From Hyphomicrobiales bacterium (GTDB taxonomy: Bacteria; Pseudomonadota; Alphaproteobacteria; Rhizobiales; Hyphomicrobiaceae): DNA of 7,989 nt. The notes beneath the pieces were generated by a model. That model ran no database searches, had not been told where the DNA came from, and was given only the letters and a program-made list of their open reading frames with translations. Shown one piece after another: positions 1 through 7,141 of the stretch. The stretch covers positions 1 to 7,989 of the forward strand of contig JAFKKW010000296.1 in assembly GCA_017304275.1 (NCBI GenBank). The letters run 5' to 3'. The position numbers and the translations under genes are program-made. The number at the start of each line of letters is the position of its first letter. Within the stretch, counting starts at the first letter, position 1.

Positions 1-974
1 CCAATCCGGTCAGCCAATCGCCGGAGACCAACAAGATCGTCGAGGGATTGCAGCGGGAGGACCTGTTCACGGTCGTCGCCGAGCATTTCATCACCGACAC
101 GGCGAAATACGCCGACATCATCCTCCCCTCCGCCATGGCCGGCGAGGCCGAGGACATGATGTGGAGCTGGGGCACCTTCTACTTCACCTACAATCAGAAG
201 GCCGTCGATCCGCCGGGCGAATGCAAGCCGACCAGCGAGATGTGGCGGCTTCTGGCGGCGGAAATGGGATTCGACGATCCCGTGTTCAAAATGACCGACA
301 GCGAGCTGTGCGCCGCCTACATCAATTGGGACGACCCCAAGATGGGTGGCATCGACATGGAGTATTTCAAGCAGCACGGCTTTTACAGGATCGACGTCGG
401 CTCGAAGGATGCGCGGGCTCCGCACGCGGAAGGCAAATTCCCGACGCCGTCCGGAAAGGTGGAGTTTCTGCTACCGGACGCGAAGAATTTCGTCGCCGGG
501 CCGTTCCGCGCGATGTACGACGGCGGGCAGGACGGGTCTCCCATCGATCCGCTGCCGGGCTATGTGCCGATGCGCGAAAGCCCGGAGACCAATGCCGATC
601 TGGCGACGTCCTATCCGCTCAACATCATCTCGCCGAAGAGCCACGGTTTTCTCAATTCCTGCTACGCCAACGAGCCGCACAAGATCAGAGGCCAGGGCGA
701 GCAGTTCGTGATGATCAACCGGGCCGATGCCGAGCCGCGCAATATCCGCGAGGGCGATCCCGTCCGCGTGGCCAACGCGCGTGGCTCGTTCGAAGGCGTT
801 GCCCGGGTCACCGACGACGTCAATCCGGGAATTGTGGTGGCGACGCTCGGCTACTGGCGCTCGCTCAACCGGTCGGACGGATCGGTCAACTCGATCTCAT
901 CCGATGCCTGGAGCGGGCTCGGACGGGCGCCGACGTTCTCGGACAACCTTGTGGAGGTCACGCGCGTCAACTGA
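1..974 (+). CDS. Molybdopterin-dependent oxidoreductase, DMSO reductase family (C-terminal part; 5' end outside window)
   Basis: The reading frame is already open at base 3 (first codons N-P-V-S-Q-S-P-E-T) and runs 323 residues to TGA at 972-974. It is therefore the C-terminal part of a longer protein, probably about 700 residues or more. Seen: the segment AEHFITDTAKYADIILPSAM is the hallmark of the part of these enzymes that contacts the molybdopterin guanine dinucleotide cofactor, and a WSWGTFYFTYN-type stretch follows. From about residue 205 (YPLNIISPKSHGFLNS) to the end is the C-terminal cofactor-binding beta-barrel domain, with the usual IREGDPVRVANARGSFEGVA motif and an LVEVTRV ending. 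The family moves oxygen atoms or electrons at a bis-MGD molybdenum or tungsten centre, usually with an N-terminal [4Fe-4S] cluster that cannot be seen here. The substrate cannot be told from this half. An NADP+ reductase gene lies 127 bases downstream on the same strand and could be an electron partner. Confidence 0.9.
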   Translation, partial: NPVSQSPETNKIVEGLQREDLFTVVAEHFITDTAKYADIILPSAMAGEAEDMMWSWGTFYFTYNQKAVDPPGECKPTSEMWRLLAAEMGFDDPVFKMTDSELCAAYINWDDPKMGGIDMEYFKQHGFYRIDVGSKDARAPHAEGKFPTPSGKVEFLLPDAKNFVAGPFRAMYDGGQDGSPIDPLPGYVPMRESPETNADLATSYPLNIISPKSHGFLNSCYANEPHKIRGQGEQFVMINRADAEPRNIREGDPVRVANARGSFEGVARVTDDVNPGIVVATLGYWRSLNRSDGSVNSISSDAWSGLGRAPTFSDNLVEVTRVN

Positions 975-1044
975 GCGCACAACGCGCCTCGTCGCTTTCC
1001 CGTTGAAGGACCTTCCGGTTTGCTGTCCTTGCCGGAACGCGCAG

Positions 1045-1073
1045 ATACCGAAGCGCAGCGTGCGCTTCGGTAT
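1045..1073. repeat. Perfect 13-bp inverted repeat with 3-nt loop between the molybdoenzyme and fpr
   Basis: The arms ATACCGAAGCGCA (1045-1057) and TGCGCTTCGGTAT (1061-1073) are exact reverse complements around a GCG loop. The right arm ends about 28 bases before the fpr start codon. No T-run follows on either side, so a classical intrinsic terminator is not supported. It could be a regulator-binding palindrome, an RNA stem that stabilises or partly terminates the transcript between the two genes, or one copy of a dispersed repeat. Confidence 0.75.
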
Positions 1074-1101
1074 GGGGCGCTCGCATTCTTGAGAGGCCGA
1101 C

Positions 1102-1875
1102 ATGGCTGCCTTTACGACGGAATCCGTCCTCTCGGTCAAGCATTGGACCGACACGGTTTTCAGCTTCACCGCCACGCGAAGCCCGAGCCTGCGCTTCGAC
1201 AGCGGGCAATTCGTCATGATCGGCCTCGAGGTGGAGGGGCGTCCGCTGACCCGCGCCTACAGCATCGCCAGCGCCAACTACGACGACTACCTCGAATTCT
1301 TCAGCATCAAGGTCCCGGACGGGCCGCTGACCTCGCGGCTTCAGCATATCCGCGAAGGCGACCGGATTCTCGTCGGCCGCAAGCCGACCGGCACGCTGGT
1401 CATCGACAACCTGCGTCCGGGGCGCGTGCTCTATCTGCTCGGCACCGGCACGGGGCTGGCGCCGTTCATGAGCCTTATCCGCGACCCGGCGCTCTACGAG
1501 CGCTTCGAGAAGATCGTGCTGGTGCACGGGTGCCGCCTCGTCTCGGAGCTCGCCTATGGCGACCGCATCATGCACGAGCTGCCGCGGGACGAGTACCTGG
1601 GCGAGGCGATCCGCGAGAAGCTCGTCTACAGTCCGACCGTGACGCGCGAGCCGTTCAAGGTCACCGGACGCATCACCGATCTCATCGTGTCCGAAGCGTT
1701 CTACCGCAACCTCGCGTTGCCGCCGCTCGCCGCCGCGCACGACCGCGTCATGATCTGCGGCGGGCCGGACATGCTACGCGATCTCAAGGACTTCTACCTC
1801 GCGCAAGGTTTCACGGAAGGCAGCCTCGGCGAGCCCGGCGAGTTCGTGATCGAGAAGGCCTTCGTCGAGAAGTGA
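1102..1875 (+). CDS. fpr: Ferredoxin/flavodoxin-NADP+ reductase, bacterial type
   Basis: This 257-residue FAD enzyme exchanges electrons between NADPH and ferredoxin or flavodoxin in the cytoplasm. Domains seen: an N-terminal FAD-binding barrel (about 1-105) with the flavin-contacting RAYSIAS motif at 51-57, and an NADP-binding Rossmann domain (about 108-257) with YLLGTGTGLAPF at 111-122 and the MICGGPDML block at 217-225. The C-terminal AFVEK tail matches the short extension that bacterial (subclass I, Rhodobacter/Azotobacter-like) FPRs place over the flavin. The length is normal for the family. The ATG at 1102 has a purine-rich AGAGG at 1092-1096 as ribosome binding site. The molybdoenzyme gene ends 127 bases upstream on the same strand, separated by the 13-bp inverted repeat, so co-transcription is possible but not shown. 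FPRs of this type often serve oxidative-stress defence or redox supply to oxygenases and other metalloenzymes. Confidence 0.93.
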   Translation: MAAFTTESVLSVKHWTDTVFSFTATRSPSLRFDSGQFVMIGLEVEGRPLTRAYSIASANYDDYLEFFSIKVPDGPLTSRLQHIREGDRILVGRKPTGTLVIDNLRPGRVLYLLGTGTGLAPFMSLIRDPALYERFEKIVLVHGCRLVSELAYGDRIMHELPRDEYLGEAIREKLVYSPTVTREPFKVTGRITDLIVSEAFYRNLALPPLAAAHDRVMICGGPDMLRDLKDFYLAQGFTEGSLGEPGEFVIEKAFVEK

Positions 1876-2004
1876 CCGCCTGCGCCTCTGCCATCGTGGC
1901 GGCCGCAGCACACCTCGACTAATTCGTTCACGTCCGATTGCTCCCGGCCGCTCCGCCCGCCTAACATCCGCCGCGTGGGCCTATGAGTTCCAGCGGGGTT
2001 TGTC

Positions 2005-2673
2005 ATGCGGGGTTTGCGTCAGGGCGCTTCGGCGCTCGTTCTTTGTTTGCTTTTGCCTCACGGCGTCCGAGCCGACGCCATCGCCGACAATCTCAACGTC
2101 TACAGGATGAGCCCGCCGCTCGCGTCCTACACGCCGGGAACCATCGTGCGCGGACACCTGGACAAGCGCACCTTCCAGCGCACCGGCGAGAAGCTGCTCA
2201 AGGTCAACATCGTGCGTTGCCGGGCCTCCTTCGACAAGGACGGCATCGAGGAGAACCTGGACAGCGCCGCCTTCGCGGTGCGCGACCAGAAGTCTTTCGG
2301 GCTCTCCGCGGGATGGGCGAGCCTACTCAACGCGAACTTCAAGGGGAACTACGTCGAGGCGGTGACGCTCACGTTCACGGGCACGATCTACGAATACACC
2401 GAGGACAAGCTCAAGGCGCTGCGCCGGAAATGCCTCGGGTCTGCGAATCCCGCGGGCGATCAGGGCCGCTTCCAGTTCCAGATCGTGCGGCAGGCAGTGG
2501 GGCGCTTCGAGTACGCGATCAAATATACGAGCGCGACCAGCGCCGGTCTCAAGGTCGACATCGTCAACAAGCTGTCAGCGGAGCTCGGCGGCAGCGGCGA
2601 GATCGACCGCGAGGGCAAGATCACGATCCCGCGCGGGGCGATGGCTTATCCGCTCTGGCGCGAGGACTGGTGA
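2005..2673 (+). CDS. Exported protein of unknown function with N-terminal signal peptide
   Basis: I do not recognise this 222-residue protein. Seen: a basic start (MRGLRQG), a hydrophobic core at about 8-18 and a probable signal peptidase I site at VRA-DA (about 23/24), so a periplasmic protein of about 199 residues is expected. The mature part has alternating hydrophobic and polar stretches (for example KLLKVNIVRCRASF, 63-76, and VEAVTLTFTGTIYEYT, 117-132) typical of beta structure, and only two cysteines (C72, C143). No transmembrane helix, lipobox or catalytic motif is visible. The ATG at 2005 is preceded by AGCGGGG (1992-1998), an acceptable ribosome binding site. It lies 129 bases after fpr on the same strand and converges on the broken RND gene, with a repeat pair between them. 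The protein itself is very probably real: codon use is consistent and the signal peptide is clean. Function is unknown. Confidence 0.8.
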   Translation: MRGLRQGASALVLCLLLPHGVRADAIADNLNVYRMSPPLASYTPGTIVRGHLDKRTFQRTGEKLLKVNIVRCRASFDKDGIEENLDSAAFAVRDQKSFGLSAGWASLLNANFKGNYVEAVTLTFTGTIYEYTEDKLKALRRKCLGSANPAGDQGRFQFQIVRQAVGRFEYAIKYTSATSAGLKVDIVNKLSAELGGSGEIDREGKITIPRGAMAYPLWREDW

Positions 2674-2698
2674 CGCTCAGCAGGCATGCGGCAGCGTG

Positions 2699-2727
2699 TC
2701 TGGATCCCGGCCAGCGCCGGGATGACG
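2699..2727. repeat. Dispersed intergenic palindromic repeat ('WIPASAGMT' type), unit 1
   Basis: The core is an 8-bp stem, ATCCCGGC (2704-2711) and GCCGGGAT (2716-2723), with loop CAGC, inside the context TCTGGATCCCGGCC...GATGACG. Read in one frame it gives VWIPASAGMT, the familiar false peptide produced by a palindromic element scattered between genes in many proteobacteria. It begins about 25 bases after the stop of the exported protein gene and may serve as a transcript end for it. Confidence 0.75.
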
Positions 2728-2757
2728 TCATGTGTGTGCAAGCGGTCTTCCAGCTCA

Positions 2758-2792
2758 ACGTCTCTCCGGCGCAGGCCGGAGTCCAGAGACGT
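2758..2792. repeat. Dispersed palindromic repeat, unit 2, inverted relative to unit 1
   Basis: Outer arms ACGTCTCT (2758-2765) and AGAGACGT (2785-2792) are perfect complements. They enclose an inner hairpin, TCCGGC (2765-2770) and GCCGGA (2775-2780). Its right part, GGCCGGAGTCCAGA (2774-2787), matches the reverse complement of unit 1 (2699-2712) at 12 of 14 bases. The two units therefore form a larger composite inverted repeat between the convergent genes, where a two-way transcript end would be useful. Confidence 0.7.
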
Positions 2793-2851
2793 CGATTTCA
2801 CGCGTCGAGGCGGTTCCGTCTCGCTGGTTGTCGAGCAGACGTCCCGTCCTG

Positions 2852-5286
2852 CTACTCTGCCGGTTGCGCGGCCGGCACCACTTTCGGTCTGTCGGGGAAA
2901 TAGCGACGGAACAACGCAACGGTCGCCGGCAGGATAACGAGCTGACCGAAGAGCGAGGCGAACAGGCAGATGGCCGCCAGCTCGCCGAAGAGGCGCAGCG
3001 ACGGCAGATCAGACAGCATCGTCACGCCGAGGCCGAGGGCCAGCACGATGGTCGTCAGGATGACGGCCGGGCCGATGTGATGGGCCGTACGGGCCAGCGC
3101 CTCGCGCGCGGGATCGGCCGGAGCGACCTCGTCGTCCGGCAAACTCAGGCGGTATTTCTGCTCGCCTTCGGCGTCGTCCCCATCGATGTCGGCCGCCTGG
3201 GCGAGCCGCTGCTCCTCGAGGCGATAGCGATTCAGGAAGTGGATGGTCGAATCGATGGCGAGCGAGAACGCGACCGTGATCGCGACGATGGAGGCGAACT
3301 GCAGGCCCTGGCCCGTGTAGTACAGCAGCGCGCCGGTGGCGAAGATCGGGAACAGAGACGGCAGGATACTCGACACGCCAACCAGCAGCGAGCGCAGCGC
3401 GACGCCCAGGAATATGAACACCAGGAAGATGTCGCCGACGAGGCCCCAGGTCAGCTCATGGATGAGGGTCGCGGAATTGCGTGCGGCGATGGCCGGTAGG
3501 CCGGTGACCGAGATCTCGTAGCCGGGGTGCGCCTTCCTGACCGCGTCGAGCGCGCGGTCGATCTTCTCGACCACGGGCAGGATCTCGCTGGCGTCGGCAT
3601 CGGGCAGGCGCGCGGTGACGAGCACGGCCGTCTCGTCGTCGGTGATGAAGCGGTGCCGCAAGTGCTCCGGCAGGATCTTCACGTACCGCTGGATGTTGGG
3701 AATGCTCGCATCGCCGGCGGCGGCGAGCCAGCGGCGTAGGCTTTCGATCGACCATACGTTGCCGAGGCCGGCCTGCCGCTCCAGAATGTCGTGCGCCTCG
3801 GCGATGACGGCGAGCGTCCCTTGCTCGTAGAGCTTGACCGGCGGCGCACCGTCCGCTCCCGGCGTTCCCTTCCATTCGATCATCACGTGCACCGGATTGG
3901 CGCCGGTGAGCTTGGTGTCGAGACTGCCGGTGGCCGCCAGCGCCTGCTCCTTGTCCGGCACCTGGTCGGCGAGGCGGTACATGGGCTTCAGGCTGAAGAA
4001 CGCGTGCCCGGTGCCGATCACCACGGCGAGCCCGAGGACGACGAACACCAGCGGATAGGCTCCCACGAACTACACGATGGCGTCGGTGGCGCGCTGCAGG
4101 ATGCCGACTCGACGTCGGCGGCGGGCTCGCGACGCACGAACAACGCGGCGAACGTCGGCACGACGACCGCAACCGCGGTGTAGGAGATGAAGACCGCCAT
4201 CAGCGCGGCCAATCCGAAGGTGCGGATGAGTGCGGATTCGGCGAAGGCGAACGAGACGAGCGCGATGGCCTGGTTCATGGCCGTCAGCAGGCAAGCGGGT
4301 GCCACATCGCGCACCGCGTTGCGGGCCGCCTCGATGCGATCGGCGCCGGCCAGGATGTCGCGCCGGATGGCAAAAACGAGATGCATCGAATCCGAGAAGC
4401 CGGAGACGAGGATCAGCGGCGTGATGACGTTGATGAAGAGGTTGAGGCGGAAGTCCAGGCCGCCGAGCACGCCGAGCGTCCATAGGATAGCAATGGTCGG
4501 GCCGAGAACGGCGATGAGGGTGAGCGACAGCCGGCGGAAAAACAGATAGGCGATCGCAAATCCGACGAGAAACCCGAGGCCGTTGTAGACCAGCCGGTCG
4601 CGCTCCACGGCATTGCGGATCTCAAGCTGCATGACGGGCGCCCCCGTCAGCTTGGCCGTCAGCCCGGATCCCGCCAGCGTCTCGTCGACCACCTGCTTGA
4701 TGCCGCCGATCACGGCTTTCGCCGTGCGCTCCTCGACCATGGCGCGGTCGAGGGCGATGACGATCAGCGCCAGATCGCCTTCATCGGAGAGGAACTTGCC
4801 TTTGACGATATCGTTGTGCGTCAAGGCGTAGATCATGTCGGCGTAAGCCGCGTTATCCTCGGGCAGTTCGTCGGGAACGATCGGCGGCGCGTAGCCGGAA
4901 GCGTCCGGAAGTCCGCGCGCCGAAAGCATCGAGACCAGTCCGCCCACCCCATCCGTCAGTTGCAGCTCGATGACCGCGTTGCGGAACGCCTCTAGGCGCT
5001 CGCGCGCGAGAAGCGCACTGCCCTCGACCACCACGAGCACGTCGTACTCGCTCGAGGGAAAGCGGCGGTCGATCTCCTCGTACTGGCGGAACTCGGCAGT
5101 GTCGGTGCGGAACAATTCGGACAGGCTGTCGTCCACGCGCAGCTTCGAGACACCGAAGGCCGCGAGAGCGGAGAGAATGGCAATGACCAGGGCGGAGATG
5201 ATGGGCGCCTTGAGCGCAACAAGGCCCAAGCGGTCGATCCCGAGCGAGAAGAGAAACGGCCGGCGCGTCGTGTCGGATGTGGCCAT
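2852..5286 (-). pseudogene. RND/MMPL-family exporter, disrupted by a frameshift and an in-frame stop near the middle
   Basis: Two halves in different frames together make one inner-membrane RND-type exporter of about 810 residues. The N-terminal half (5286 down to about 4113) has a first membrane helix (about 22-47), a large periplasmic domain opening with VDDSLSELFRTD, then a five-helix bundle with the VSGFSDSMHL motif (Asp299) where the family has its proton-relay acid. The C-terminal half repeats this plan: a first helix, a periplasmic domain, then VAFSLAIDSTIHFLNRY with the matching Asp. Between about 4115 and 4104 the frame shifts by -1 (or +2). The protein resumes as GILQRATDAIV, is cut by TAG at 4070-4072, and continues FVGAYPLVFVVLG. 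A GTG at 4064-4066 could restart the second half alone. The family exports lipids, hopanoids or drugs; the substrate is unknown here. The start ATG has no good ribosome binding site. Apart from the two lesions both halves look intact, so recent inactivation or sequence error is likely. Confidence 0.85.
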
Positions 5287-5558
5287 GCATCATGCCGGCC
5301 CGGGGGCCGGGCTTCCCGTTGTCAGTCTCGAGCTGCGGATAACGCCAATCTGCAACAATCGTTCGAGCGACGCGGATCACTGTGCCGGACAATGGCTGCC
5401 CACATTGCCGTCCGGAATCGTCCAGCCACGGTGGCATTTGCTCCTTGCGTGTGCAAGGGTTGCAGGGGACCTAGTGCGGTATTCCGCCGTCCGTTGCGGC
5501 CGGGCACCGTGCCCGCATGGCCTCCGGCTGATCGTCGAATCGAGGATCGCACCGCCAG

Positions 5559-5816
5559 ATGCCAGACGCTGCTCCCGGCCAGGCCCTTACCTCGCTCGAC
5601 GTCGTCGATCTCAAGTGTCCGCTGCCGGTGCTCAAGGCCCGCAAGGCGCTGGCCGGGCTCGCCCCGGGGGCGCTTCTCGAGGTGCTGGCCAGCGACCCCG
5701 GCGCCGCCCTGGATTTCGCGGCCTTCTGCCAAGCGACCGGGCATCGCCTGGTTGGGCAAAGCGCCGCATCCGGCGTCCAGCGCTTTCTGATCCAGAAGGC
5801 GGAGGACGGGGCCTGA
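5559..5816 (+). CDS. TusA/SirA-family sulfur carrier protein
   Basis: This 85-residue cytoplasmic protein has the family's size and signature: LDVVDLKCPLPVLKARKAL at about 13-31, holding the CPxP motif with the persulfide-carrying Cys at position 20. A middle LEVLASDPGAALDFAAFC stretch corresponds to the second strand and second helix of the two-layer alpha/beta fold, and QRFLIQKAEDGA ends it. TusA proteins accept sulfur from a cysteine desulfurase or rhodanese and pass it on for tRNA thiolation, molybdenum cofactor maturation or sulfur oxidation; which of these applies cannot be read here. It is divergent from the broken RND gene across a 272-base gap, in which I see short GC-rich palindromes (around 5295-5311) but no clear promoter. 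The nearest purine-rich site, GAGGA at 5542-5546, is 12 bases from the ATG, rather far, so initiation may be weak. It appears to be a single-gene unit. Confidence 0.88.
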   Translation: MPDAAPGQALTSLDVVDLKCPLPVLKARKALAGLAPGALLEVLASDPGAALDFAAFCQATGHRLVGQSAASGVQRFLIQKAEDGA

Positions 5817-5850
5817 GGCGCGGACGGCGCTCTCCGCAACGCACCCGAGC

Positions 5851-5880
5851 TTGACATGATGGGAGGGCTGCTCGCATAAG
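5851..5880 (+). promoter_or_regulatory. Candidate sigma-70-type promoter for tRNA-Val
   Basis: TTGACA (5851-5856) is a perfect -35 consensus. After an 18-base spacer comes CATAAG (5875-5880), a 4-of-6 match to the -10 box. Transcription would start near 5887, giving a leader of about 68 bases before the tRNA. That leader contains a 5-bp hairpin closed by a GAAA tetraloop (5892-5905). Position and strand fit the tRNA gene, the only gene downstream. Confidence 0.55.
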
Positions 5881-5954
5881 AGGCTCCCTGCCGGCCGAAA
5901 GGCCGCGCAGACGGCTGCACCTCATTCGAATGCTTTCGAAACAGCAGCGGTCCC

Positions 5955-6029
5955 GGGCGGTTAGCTCAGCGGGAGAGCACACGCTTCACACGCGTGGGGT
6001 CACTGGTTCAATCCCAGTACCGCCCACCA
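5955..6029 (+). tRNA. tRNA-Val, anticodon CAC
   Basis: All arms fold. The acceptor GGGCGGT (5955-5961) pairs with ACCGCCC (6019-6025). The D arm is GCTC/GAGC with loop AGCGGGA. The anticodon stem CACGC/GCGTG holds loop TTCACAC, giving anticodon CAC, which reads the valine codon GTG. The T arm ACTGG/CCAGT carries loop TTCAATC. The discriminator A is followed by an encoded CCA (6027-6029). Downstream is an A/T-rich stretch with a TTTTT run at 6063-6067 but no strong hairpin. Confidence 0.97.
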
Positions 6030-6160
6030 TAAATTTCACCTTAGCCAACTGATAAACATATATTTTTGATCGCACCACGCGCCACGGGCGGCATGCTCCG
6101 CGCCGCGGTCGATCGCGACCAGACGAACCCGCGCGGTCGTGGCCGCTCCTGCCGCTGGCA

Positions 6161-6541
6161 TTACTGATTGTCGACGCAGGCGTCGGCCAAGCACCCCTCG
6201 ATCTGCCTCAGAAATCTGATGCCAGGGGTGTCATCCTCGAGGATTCTCTCCATCGTGACCCCGTCGGCGTGGCAGGCCGTGACTTTGCGTAACCCCGCCA
6301 TAGCTTGAGACAATGTCTTGGTATCGGATGCGTTGAGCGTCAGCACGGCCGGCGGCTCGGAAAAAATCGCAGCGACCGGCGCGCCGTTCAGCACCTCTTG
6401 CGCATTGACGGCATTCCCGAGCGCTGACAGCACCGCCCGGTCTTTCGGATCGAGTTTCACGTTCGTCTGAGGATCGATATTGCAAGCGAGCGCCGCAGCG
6501 CTCGAGAGCGCGACCATTGCAAAAGCCACTATGAAACGCAT
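6161..6541 (-). CDS. Small exported cysteine-containing protein of unknown function
   Basis: I do not recognise this protein. I chose the ATG at 6539-6541 (126 residues) over one 27 bases further upstream because GAGAAG lies just before it and it puts a clean signal peptide at the very start: MRFIVAFAMVALSSAAALA, cleaved before C20. The sequence before C20 (A-A-L-A) does not fit a lipobox well, so ordinary signal peptidase I cleavage is more likely than a lipoprotein. The mature protein of about 107 residues has four cysteines (C20, C90, C117, C122), enough for two disulfides, and a run of small alpha-helical segments such as DRAVLSALGNAVNAQEVL. It ends 132 bases from the convergent tRNA gene; that gap holds only an A/T-rich stretch and a weak 5-bp palindrome (6107-6120). 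It seems a single-gene unit. Confidence 0.65.
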   Translation of the reverse strand: MRFIVAFAMVALSSAAALACNIDPQTNVKLDPKDRAVLSALGNAVNAQEVLNGAPVAAIFSEPPAVLTLNASDTKTLSQAMAGLRKVTACHADGVTMERILEDDTPGIRFLRQIEGCLADACVDNQ

Positions 6542-6728
6542 TTGACTTCTCGCAGACATCACCACCATCTTGTCTCACTCTGCTGCAAGCGGCACGAGAA
6601 TTCAACTTGAGTTGCTCGATGGTGCGACGCGGTAAGGGCTGGCGACGATAGGGAAGGCAGGTCTGGCGGAAGGGCTCACGCTTGGCCGCGGCATGGCCTT
6701 CCCGGCGTGCGGATCGTAAAGAAACAGT

Positions 6729-6756
6729 GGCCCGGACCCGATGAGGGATCCGGGCC
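6729..6756 (-). terminator. Strong hairpin terminator downstream of the small membrane protein genes
   Basis: The arms GGCCCGGA (6729-6736) and TCCGGGCC (6749-6756) pair perfectly. An inner CCC/GGG extends the stem past a one-base bulge, with loop GATGA. It starts 20 bases beyond the stop of the 120-residue membrane protein gene. On the minus strand it is followed by ACTGTTTCTTT, a broken T-rich tract. The plus-strand exit (TTCTCATTTG) is weaker, so it mainly serves the minus-strand unit. Confidence 0.7.
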
Positions 6757-6775
6757 TTCTCATTTGCATATCGGT

Positions 6776-7138
6776 CTAACAGGCAATCGCGACCGTTGCG
6801 GCAGGCAGGGCCGTCCATATGACCGCGACCGCGGACAGGAACGCCAAGATCGCCGTCACTCGTCCCATGAAGTTATCTTCGGTGTCGGTGCGCTCTCTCG
6901 AGAGCAGGCGGAGCCCGCGAGTTGCGTGCCAGGCGATGAGCAGCAAGGCGAACAGCGACAACAACGCAGCGGATGCCGTCAACACGACCTGAGCGTTGGC
7001 GATCACAGGCGAGTTTCCGCGCGAGAGGGCACAGGTCAGGGCGTTGGCCAGATAGATCAGACCGAAGAAGCCAAGGTAGATCGCCGGGCCGAGCAATGTC
7101 GCGACGAACTCCCAGACGTGGCGCGATCTCTTGTCCAT
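6776..7138 (-). CDS. Small integral membrane protein, three predicted helices, function unknown
   Basis: I do not recognise this 120-residue protein. Seen: a basic and polar N-terminus (MDKRSRHVWE), then three hydrophobic stretches at about 12-36, 50-70 and 92-116. These are joined by a short loop (SRGNSPVIAN) and a charged one (RLLSRERTDTEDN, 77-89), which should face the cytoplasm. A single cysteine sits in helix 1 (C36) and another is the last residue (C120). No catalytic motif is visible. The ATG at 7136-7138 follows the preceding gene's stop by three bases and has GGGAG about 8 bases upstream, inside the end of that gene, so the two are almost certainly translated from one message. The hairpin at 6729-6756 ends the unit. 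It may form a complex with the upstream 86-residue protein, but this is inference from gene order only. Confidence 0.72.
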   Translation of the reverse strand: MDKRSRHVWEFVATLLGPAIYLGFFGLIYLANALTCALSRGNSPVIANAQVVLTASAALLSLFALLLIAWHATRGLRLLSRERTDTEDNFMGRVTAILAFLSAVAVIWTALPAATVAIAC

Positions 7139-7141
7139 GCC

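Noticed and set aside
161..1006. Long plus-strand open frame overlapping the molybdoenzyme
   Set aside because: Arg/Ala/Gly-rich translation typical of an out-of-frame reading of GC-rich coding DNA; the molybdoenzyme frame carries the conserved motifs.
1020..1922. 300-codon plus-strand open frame over fpr
   Set aside because: It overlaps fpr in another frame and its translation is low-complexity Arg/Ala/His; fpr has all family motifs.
2686..2937. 83-codon open frame beginning MRQRVWIPASAGMT
   Set aside because: It is generated by the two palindromic intergenic repeats and runs into the end of the RND gene; the peptide is a known artefact of such repeats.
2732..3499. Plus-strand open frame of 255 codons opposite the RND gene
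   Set aside because: Gln/Arg/Asp-rich antisense reading of a clear transporter; no ribosome binding site and no motif.
6003..6029. Phage attachment site at the tRNA 3' end
   Set aside because: No second copy of this sequence and no integrase are seen in the window.
6482..6541. Lipoprotein signal (lipobox) in the small exported protein
   Set aside because: The residues before Cys20 are A-A-L-A, with Leu at -2 rather than -3, so ordinary signal peptidase I cleavage fits better.
6231..6818. 195-codon minus-strand open frame
   Set aside because: It spans a terminator and the small exported protein in the wrong frame; Arg-rich with no recognisable features.
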